The notes beneath the pieces are model-generated. The model saw nothing but the letters and a program-made list of their open reading frames with translations. It had not been told where the DNA came from and did not search any database. Source: JBIQLO01 sp044464175 (lineage in GTDB: Bacteria; Planctomycetota; Phycisphaerae; Tepidisphaerales; Tepidisphaeraceae). Taken from it: 5,234 nt of DNA. A program made the position numbers and the translations under genes. The DNA is taken from positions 1 to 5,234 of the forward strand of contig JBIQLO010000251.1 of NCBI GenBank assembly GCA_044464175.1. Reading direction: 5' to 3'. Positions 1-5,234 of this stretch are shown here, one piece after another; the first letter of the stretch is position 1, and each line of letters opens with the position of its first letter.

Positions 1-1121
1 GCAGCTACGGCCCGATGATCCTGGGGCACGCCAACGACGAGGTGGTGGCCGCCCTGGCCAAGGCGATCGGGCGCGGCTGGAGCTATGGCGCGCCGACCGA
101 GCATGAGACGCAGCTGGCCACGCTGGTCACCAGCGCGATCCCGTCGATCGAAATGGTGCGCTTCGTCAACAGCGGCACCGAGGCGACGATGAGCGCGGTG
201 CGGCTGGCACGGGCGGCCACGGAGCGGGATCTGATCATCAAGTGCATCGGCGGGTATCACGGGCACGCCGACTCCTTCCTGGTGGCCGCCGGGTCGGGGG
301 CGCTGACGCTGGGAAGCCCCTCCAGCCCCGGCGTGCCGCGCGACATCGCCTCGGCCACGCTGCTGGTGCAGTTCAACGACTTGGAGGGGGCCGAGGCGCT
401 GTTCAAAAAATATGTGGACCGGATCGCTTGCTTCATCGTGGAGCCGGTGCCGGGCAACATGGGGGTGGTCCCGCCGGCCGAGGGATACCTGCTGGGCCTG
501 CGGCAGCTGTGCGACAAAAACGGGGCGCTGCTGATCTTCGACGAGGTGATGACCGGCTTTCGCGTCTCCTGGGGCGGGGCGCAGGGGCTCTACCATGTGC
601 GTCCCGACCTGACCTGCCTGGGAAAGGTGCTGGGCGGCGGCATGCCGGTCGGGGCCTACGGCGGGTCACGCCAGCTCATGGAGCGCATCAGCCCCGCCGG
701 GCCGGTCTATCAGGCCGGAACGCTCAGCGGCAACCCGATCGCCACGGCCGGGGGCCTGGCGACGCTCCAGCTTCTGCAGGAGGACAGTGCCTATCAGAAC
801 CTGGAGGCGGCGGCCGCCCGCCTGGCCGACGGACTGGCTCAGGCGGCGCAGGCGGCCAATATTTCCCTGACCGTCAACCGCGTGGGGTCCATGCTGACGC
901 CCTTCTTTGTGCGCGAGCCCGGACAGGCGGTGACCAATCACGAACAGGCGACGGCCGCCGACACCGAGCGCTACGCCCGCTTCTTCCACGCGATGCTCGA
1001 CGCCGGCGTCTACCTGCCCCCCTCGCAGTTCGAGGCCTGGTTTGTCTCCCTGGCGCACGATGAGGAATCCATCGACCAGACCTTGTCCGCAGCGCAAGAG
1101 GCATTCAAGGCTTGTAAATGA
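1..1121 (+). CDS. hemL: Glutamate-1-semialdehyde 2,1-aminomutase, 5'-truncated by the window edge
   Basis: PLP-dependent cytosolic enzyme that converts glutamate-1-semialdehyde to 5-aminolevulinate, the last step of the C5 route to heme and other tetrapyrroles. The frame is open from base 3 (SYGPMILGHA, matching the HemL N-terminal region), so the ATG at 15 is an internal Met and the true start lies outside the window. Numbering from that Met: NSGTEA at 52-57 (cofactor phosphate site), YHGH at 81-84, FDEVMTGFR at 175-183 with the PLP-ring Asp176, CLGKVLGGGMPVGAYGG with the Schiff-base lysine Lys204 (codon 624-626), and GTLSGNP at 235-241. Full HemL proteins have about 430 residues with this lysine near 265-273, so about 60 residues are missing. 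The combination of GTLSGNP and the PVGAYGG context marks HemL rather than ornithine or GABA aminotransferases. No frameshift is seen. The stop overlaps the next gene by four bases. Confidence 0.95.
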   Translation, partial: SYGPMILGHANDEVVAALAKAIGRGWSYGAPTEHETQLATLVTSAIPSIEMVRFVNSGTEATMSAVRLARAATERDLIIKCIGGYHGHADSFLVAAGSGALTLGSPSSPGVPRDIASATLLVQFNDLEGAEALFKKYVDRIACFIVEPVPGNMGVVPPAEGYLLGLRQLCDKNGALLIFDEVMTGFRVSWGGAQGLYHVRPDLTCLGKVLGGGMPVGAYGGSRQLMERISPAGPVYQAGTLSGNPIATAGGLATLQLLQEDSAYQNLEAAAARLADGLAQAAQAANISLTVNRVGSMLTPFFVREPGQAVTNHEQATAADTERYARFFHAMLDAGVYLPPSQFEAWFVSLAHDEESIDQTLSAAQEAFKACK

Positions 1122-1702
1122 CGCGGTGCCATACAATCGCCCTGTTTTGCGGCTCATTTCCGCTGGGGTTTGGACTTTCCATTTTCATACTCTGGTTGGG
1201 GACGCGATGGTCGTGGCTGATATTCGCTGGCATCTTCGCGCTGTTCATTGGGTTTGCGCTCTTCAGCGTCGGCGCCGGGAGATTGTTTTACTTCCATGAC
1301 CATAACGCCCGGCCACGTGGGATGTCGAAGTTCCGCTTCTGGGCACCCACTATTGCTTGCATCGCTCTCCTGCTCAGCAACTTTCTCGTGGCTGGCGGGA
1401 TCATCATCGCCGTCCTCGCGATTCAAACCTGCTACACCGTCACCGTCCAAAATGCATCCGGTCACCGCGTTGATCACGCCCGCCTTTTTGGCGGCGGCGA
1501 GGACGACCTGATCGGCTCCATTCCGCCGGGCCAAACGGTCGTTCGTCATTTATGGTTTGGACAGGATGGTCAACTTATCTTCCGCGCCGCCATCGGTTCC
1601 GATACCCGGTCGGCCCTCGTCGACGCCTACGTCACCAACGGCGGAGACGGCCGCGCAACCGTCATTCTCAATCCGGACGGCACCATATCCGTCTCAAATT
1701 AA
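1118..1702 (+). CDS. Three-helix membrane protein with C-terminal beta-rich domain, function unknown
   Basis: I do not recognise this 194-residue protein. The ATG at 1118 overlaps the hemL stop as ATGA, so translational coupling is likely; AAGG seven bases upstream could act as a weak ribosome binding site. Hydrophobic segments lie at about 7-27, 32-53 and 76-102, with a polar, basic linker (DHNARPRGMSKFR) at 61-73 between helices 2 and 3. After helix 3, residues 105-194 look like a soluble beta-strand domain: alternating hydrophobics (YTVTVQNAS), a Gly/Asp turn (GGGEDD), a SIPPGQTV turn, and a final NPDGTISV strand. By the positive-inside rule the basic linker is cytoplasmic, which places the C-terminal domain outside the membrane. 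The gene looks less GC-rich than hemL and the minus-strand genes, a hint of a different history or weaker codon bias. Linkage to hemL need not mean a role in tetrapyrrole synthesis. Confidence 0.72.
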   Translation: MTRCHTIALFCGSFPLGFGLSIFILWLGTRWSWLIFAGIFALFIGFALFSVGAGRLFYFHDHNARPRGMSKFRFWAPTIACIALLLSNFLVAGGIIIAVLAIQTCYTVTVQNASGHRVDHARLFGGGEDDLIGSIPPGQTVVRHLWFGQDGQLIFRAAIGSDTRSALVDAYVTNGGDGRATVILNPDGTISVSN

Positions 1703-1965
1703 ACTTGCAGAGGTGACCTTGGCTCGCCCTGGCTGATTGGTGGGTCAAGGCCGCCCCAGTTCCTCCGTTGTCTTCGCGTATACTTCACGTGTGAATGCGG
1801 CTACTGCTCCGTCCCTCTTCCGGCGATGCATCGACGAAGAGCCGGACGACCAACGGAGCGTTCCCGGCACGCAATAGCTCCGTAGGGTCCGCAGTACTCG
1901 GCGGACCCTCACCGTAACGAGCATAATGGTCCCCAGAGTACTGCGGATCCTACGCGGTTCACGCC
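1703..1965. other. Convergent intergenic region without a supported gene
   Basis: Both flanking genes end here, the membrane protein on the plus strand and the response regulator on the minus strand. A minus-strand open frame at 1745-2002 crosses the region but overlaps the regulator's 3' end, resembles no protein I know and contains the inverted repeat, so I do not call it. The right part holds the inverted repeat at 1881-1954, listed separately. The left part has shorter complementary pieces: 1806-1812 with 1853-1859 (7 bp), 1815-1820 with 1836-1841 (6 bp), and a 10-base palindrome at 1824-1833. Together these could form an interrupted hairpin. There is no long T run of the intrinsic-terminator kind. 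Confidence 0.6.
1881..1954. repeat. 19-bp inverted repeat with a nested competing hairpin
   Basis: Arm 1881-1899 (CGTAGGGTCCGCAGTACTC) is the reverse complement of 1936-1954 except for one base (G1887 opposite T1948), with a 36-base spacer. Inside it, 1884-1892 (AGGGTCCGC) pairs perfectly with 1901-1909 around an 8-base loop. The left arm can therefore pair either with the far arm or with this local copy, not both. Placement between convergent genes fits a bidirectional transcription stop or a REP/MITE-like non-autonomous element. No flanking T run and no clear target-site duplication were seen, so the role is open. Confidence 0.75.
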
Positions 1966-3339
<1,374 letters not shown>

Positions 3340-3345
3340 GTTCAA

Positions 3346-3349
3346 CTCC
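3346..3349 (-). promoter_or_regulatory. Ribosome binding site of the response regulator gene
   Basis: The minus strand reads GGAG, six bases and then ATG at 3339. This is the clearest Shine-Dalgarno site in the minus-strand group and fixes the start at MPRILVVDD. It sits in the last, degenerate unit of the heptamer array and in the loop of a tiny CAAC/GTTG hairpin (3343-3353). Confidence 0.65.
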
Positions 3350-3424
3350 GTTGTTCGCGGCCCGTGGTCCGTTGTCCGTGGTCCGCTTCTATTTGGGGCC
3401 ACGAACCATGGACAACGGACCACG
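3350..3424. repeat. Inverted heptamer array (GGACCAC type) forming a 23-bp stem
   Basis: It fills the gap between the kinase stop and the regulator. On the minus strand, five consecutive 7-base units run from 3384 to 3350: GGACCAC twice, GGACAAC, and degenerate GGGCCGC and GAACAAC. Across an 11-base spacer lie four units in the opposite sense (3423 to 3396), such as GTGGTCC and GTTGTCC. As a result 3363-3385 and 3402-3424 are complementary over 21 of 23 positions, enclosing a 16-base loop. In minus-strand RNA the two exceptions are one G-U pair and one C-A mismatch. There is no U run after the stem, so it is not a standard intrinsic terminator. Damping of regulator expression, mRNA processing or a repeat-element role are all possible. 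Confidence 0.8.
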
Positions 3425-3426
3425 AT

Positions 3427-4296
3427 TCATATCCTGATCTCAAATCGCGCACCGCCGTCGGGGCCGTTGGCGGCGGTAATCGTTCCCTCATGGGCCTCGA
3501 CGATCCGATGCACAATCGCCAGCCCCAGGCCCGTTCCCGTCTCCCGCGTGGTGAAGAAGGGATTGAAAATCTTTTCCAGCACGGCCGGCGGAATGCCCGG
3601 CCCGTTGTCGGCGACGCTCACGGTGAAGCCGAAAGCGCGGTCAACGTTCCCGCCCGCCGGATTTTCCAGGTCGGCGGCCTCGCCTGCCGGGGCGTAAACA
3701 AGCCTCGTTCTGCCGCCGGGCGGCATCGCCTGGGCGGCATTGAGCAGAAGGTTGAGGATCGCCTGCTCCAGCAGGAGCGGATCACCCCGCACTTTCAGCG
3801 ATGGCGGGCCCTCCACCGACAGCGTCACGCCCTGCTTCTCATAGTGCGGCCGGGCCAGCTCCGCCGCCTGCTGCGCCGCCTGCGCCAGATCCATCTCCAC
3901 ACAATGCGCCGCCATCTCGCGCGTGAACTGAAGCACCTGGCTCACCAGACCCTCCAGCCGCTTGACGCCCGAGGAAATCTTCCGCGTCACCTCCAGCGCG
4001 GCCGGGCGATCGGCCACATCCTGCGCCAGCATGGAGGCGTAGAGCTGAATGCCGCCCAGGGGATTGCGAATCTCATGCGCCATCCCGGCCGCCATTTCGC
4101 CCAGCGCCGCCAGGCGGTTTTTCCGCTCAAGCTGACGGTTTTTCTCGCTCAGCTCCTGGCGCAGGGCGGCGACCGTCCTTTCCAGCCGCTCCTGCGACTG
4201 CTGCAGCCGCTCGGTCACCTCCGAGTAGGCCAGAATGATCCGGCCCAGCTCTTCGATGCGCGTGGCGGGGGAGGATGATGTGCTTTGCGCGGACAT
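3427..4296 (-). CDS. Soluble sensor histidine kinase with coiled-coil N-terminus
   Basis: A 289-residue kinase of the NtrB/AtoS/FlrB type, the presumed phosphodonor for the next gene. Residues 25-62 are a charged heptad-like helix (VTERLQQSQERLERTVAALR, then SEKNRQLERKNR), probably a coiled-coil input or dimer segment. HisKA follows with H-box MAHEIRNPLGG and phosphoacceptor His74. The HATPase domain has the N-box NLLLNAAQAMP (182-192), G1 box DNGPGIP (230-236), F-box FNPFFTT (244-250) and G2 box GTGLGLA (254-260). No transmembrane segment, signal peptide or obvious PAS domain is visible, so it should act in the cytoplasm on an internal signal or a bound partner. The start at 4296 is chosen because in-frame upstream codons (ATG 4344, TTG 4359) would translate heptamer repeats. 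No Shine-Dalgarno precedes any of these starts, so the exact N-terminus is uncertain. It lies between a FlgN-like gene and its regulator; FlgS and FlrB are comparable flagellar kinases. Confidence 0.9.
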   Translation of the reverse strand: MSAQSTSSSPATRIEELGRIILAYSEVTERLQQSQERLERTVAALRQELSEKNRQLERKNRLAALGEMAAGMAHEIRNPLGGIQLYASMLAQDVADRPAALEVTRKISSGVKRLEGLVSQVLQFTREMAAHCVEMDLAQAAQQAAELARPHYEKQGVTLSVEGPPSLKVRGDPLLLEQAILNLLLNAAQAMPPGGRTRLVYAPAGEAADLENPAGGNVDRAFGFTVSVADNGPGIPPAVLEKIFNPFFTTRETGTGLGLAIVHRIVEAHEGTITAANGPDGGARFEIRI

Positions 4297-4321
4297 CAGT
4301 TGAAGAAAAATGGGCAGAGGC

Positions 4322-4349
4322 GTTGGCCGCTGACCGCCGGCCATGGGCC
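4322..4349. repeat. Heptamer array, GGCCAAC type, upstream of the kinase
   Basis: Four consecutive 7-base units on the plus strand: GTTGGCC (4322-4328), GCTGACC (4329-4335), GCCGGCC (4336-4342) and ATGGGCC (4343-4349). Each ends in GGCC or GACC. The first unit is identical to the one just upstream of the FlgN-like gene (4863-4869), and the 21-base stretches 4318-4338 and 4859-4879 agree at 16 positions. The units are degenerate and GC-rich, so taken alone this array is modest evidence. Confidence 0.5.
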
Positions 4350-4374
4350 CGACGAACAATCAGCCCGCGACAAG

Positions 4375-4404
4375 CCTTTTTCCATTTTCCATTTTCCTTT
4401 TTCC
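4375..4404. repeat. Heptamer array, GGAAAAT type
   Basis: On the minus strand, four exact 7-base units run from 4404 to 4377: GGAAAAA, GGAAAAT twice and GGAAAAA, then a final GG (4376-4375). This A-rich purine tract stands out sharply from the GC-rich surroundings. It starts eight bases after the stop of the FlgN-like gene and about 80 bases before the kinase start. A 7-base period does not preserve reading frame, which argues against coding use. Confidence 0.8.
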
Positions 4405-4411
4405 ATGGTGC

Positions 4412-4858
4412 TCACCCTCCCACATCCATGCGCCCGGGCCGCTTGCCGTAGGCCGCGGCGGCATAGGTCTGGTTGACGCGCCCGGCCGCGCGGGCCTGGT
4501 TGATCTGCCGCCCCAGGTTCAGCTTGCGCTGCTGCAGCACCAGGACATCATCCCGGTCGGCGGCCGTGATCTCCTCCAGCAGTTCCCGGATTTTCCGCAT
4601 CAGGGCCTCGGCCTCGGTCCGATCCGCCTCATTCAGCCGCTCGGCATAGGCCGACCAGTTCCGCCGCGCCGGCGCCACCGCCGTCTCCAGCCGCCCCGCC
4701 TCATCCAGCTCCACCTGCCGCCGCTGCAGCACCTCCAGCAGCGATTCGGTGCGCCCCTGCTGCACGTACTGGCGCTGCATGGCCGCCAGCTTCGCCAGCC
4801 GGCGATAGCACTCGGCCTGCTGGCGCAGAGGCGGGAGGATGGATTCCGTTGAAGTCAT
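4412..4858 (-). CDS. FlgN-like flagellar export chaperone (helical protein)
   Basis: A 148-residue, almost entirely helical, charged protein with no signal peptide or membrane segment. FlgN-family proteins are cytosolic chaperones of similar size (about 140 residues) that hold the hook-filament junction proteins FlgK and FlgL for type III export. Supporting features are the long amphipathic helices at about 7-62 (RLAKLAAMQRQYVQQGRTES, then LLEVLQRRQVELDE) and 72-126, with leucine/charge spacing as in FlgN, the Asp/Gln/Arg-rich segment RDDVLVLQQRKLNLGRQINQ, and a short flexible tail with TYAAAAYG near 131-138. The match is by overall pattern rather than an invariant motif; FliT-like or another coiled-coil protein is possible. 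The ATG at 4858 was preferred because codons further upstream run through the spacer. No clear ribosome binding site precedes it. It lies 65 bases after a TPR-like gene and 115 bases before the kinase, all on one strand, so a shared transcript is plausible. Confidence 0.62.
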   Translation of the reverse strand: MTSTESILPPLRQQAECYRRLAKLAAMQRQYVQQGRTESLLEVLQRRQVELDEAGRLETAVAPARRNWSAYAERLNEADRTEAEALMRKIRELLEEITAADRDDVLVLQQRKLNLGRQINQARAAGRVNQTYAAAAYGKRPGRMDVGG

Positions 4859-4862
4859 AGTT

Positions 4863-4883
4863 GTTGGCCGATGGCCGTCAGGC
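4863..4883. repeat. Short heptamer array, GGCCAAC type, upstream of the FlgN-like gene
   Basis: Three 7-base units on the plus strand: GTTGGCC (4863-4869), GATGGCC (4870-4876) and the degenerate GTCAGGC (4877-4883). They lie four bases upstream of the ATG, where a Shine-Dalgarno site would normally be. The first unit also starts the array at 4322-4349. With only two good units, chance cannot be excluded without a genome-wide count. Confidence 0.4.
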
Positions 4884-4923
4884 CTGTGGACCAGCGAGCC
4901 CCGGCCGGCACTCAGCGATCCGT

Positions 4924-5234
4924 TCATTTCCACAACCCCGACTGGCTGGTCCATTTGAGCCATTGCTGCCAGTATTCCTTGGAGAGCGTGAATTGCCCGT
5001 GGTCGAACGCATCGGCCGGCATGCGCTGCAGCAGCCACTTGGCCCGCTCATTGGCGGCCTTGGCCTGGTCGAACTTCCCCAGGGCGCAGTAGGCGTTGAC
5101 GATCTGCACATACGCCGCCAGCGCCGAGGCGGCATCCTGATAGCGGAAGGTGGCGGGATCATAGAGCTTGATCGCCGCCTCATAGTCCCCCAGGACATAA
5201 ACACAGTTGGACCGGTAAAAGACGCTGAGTTTCA
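4924..5234 (-). CDS. C-terminal part of a TPR-like repeat protein, 5' end outside the window
   Basis: The frame is open to the window edge, giving the last 102 residues. Two helix-turn-helix units fit the tetratricopeptide pattern: FYRSNCVYVLGDYEAAIKLY, then AAYVQIVNAYCALGKFDQAK continuing AANERAKWLL. Each has the typical small residue, a Gly at the turn (LGDYEAA, LGKFDQA) and a Tyr/Phe before the second helix. A 35-residue tail rich in Trp/Tyr (KEYWQQWLKW, ending SGLWK) closes the protein. The GTG at 5109 is internal to this frame and not a likely start. TPR domains are protein-binding scaffolds, so the function cannot be read from this piece. It is the first gene seen in the minus-strand group, 65 bases ahead of the FlgN-like gene. 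Confidence 0.8.
   Translation of the reverse strand, partial: KLSVFYRSNCVYVLGDYEAAIKLYDPATFRYQDAASALAAYVQIVNAYCALGKFDQAKAANERAKWLLQRMPADAFDHGQFTLSKEYWQQWLKWTSQSGLWK

Noticed and set aside
3357..3423. CRISPR array
   Set aside because: Units are 7 bases long, contiguous and partly inverted, with no unique spacers and no cas genes nearby.
3363..3424. Intrinsic terminator after the kinase gene
   Set aside because: The stem is strong, but minus-strand sequence after it is GGCCGCGAAC with no U run, and the regulator's ribosome binding site follows within about 15 bases.
4343..4852. A plus-strand 169-codon frame opposite the FlgN-like gene
   Set aside because: Its Leu/Pro/Gln/His-rich translation and start inside heptamer repeats mark it as an antisense shadow; the minus-strand frame has a coherent helical protein.
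4297..4923. Sigma-54 (-24/-12) promoter in the minus-strand gaps
   Set aside because: I looked for TGGCAC-N5-TTGC-like spacing in the gaps at 4297-4411 and 4859-4923 and found no convincing match, so autoregulation by the NtrC-type protein is not supported here.

Overview
This is a GC-rich bacterial window of 5234 bases with two gene groups that converge on a 263-base non-coding gap (1703-1965). No rRNA, tRNA or other clean taxonomic marker is present. A FlgN-like protein beside a soluble sensor kinase and an NtrC-type regulator, weak or missing Shine-Dalgarno sites, and simple heptamer repeats between genes would fit a Planctomycetota-like or related free-living, flagellated bacterium. That placement is a guess, not a demonstration.

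Plus strand, left side. The window opens inside hemL (glutamate-1-semialdehyde 2,1-aminomutase, C5 pathway of tetrapyrrole synthesis), which lacks about its first 60 codons. Its stop overlaps by four bases (ATGA) the start of a 194-residue protein of unknown function, with three predicted membrane helices and a probable beta-rich C-terminal domain outside the membrane. The gap after it contains no gene I can support. It does contain a 19-bp inverted repeat with a nested, competing 9-bp hairpin, next to the end of the opposing group.

Minus strand, right side, in order of transcription (right to left). First comes the C-terminal end of a TPR-like protein that continues beyond the window. Next are a 148-residue helical protein resembling the flagellar chaperone FlgN, a 289-residue cytoplasmic histidine kinase with a coiled-coil N-terminus and no membrane segment, and a 457-residue NtrC-type response regulator (receiver, AAA+ sigma-54 activator, Fis-type helix-turn-helix). 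The likely scheme is phosphotransfer from kinase His74 to regulator Asp53, driving sigma-54 promoters elsewhere. By analogy with FlgS/FlgR, FleS/FleR and FlrB/FlrC, flagellar genes are the best-guess targets, but no sigma-54 promoter is visible here.

The most unusual signal is in the gaps of the minus-strand group. All three gaps carry tandem repeats with a 7-bp period, in three sequence families: GGCCAAC-like before the FlgN-like gene and again before the kinase, GGAAAAT-like before the kinase, and GGACCAC-like between kinase and regulator. In the kinase-regulator gap the heptamers occur in opposing orientations and would fold into a 23-bp stem just upstream of the regulator's ribosome binding site.
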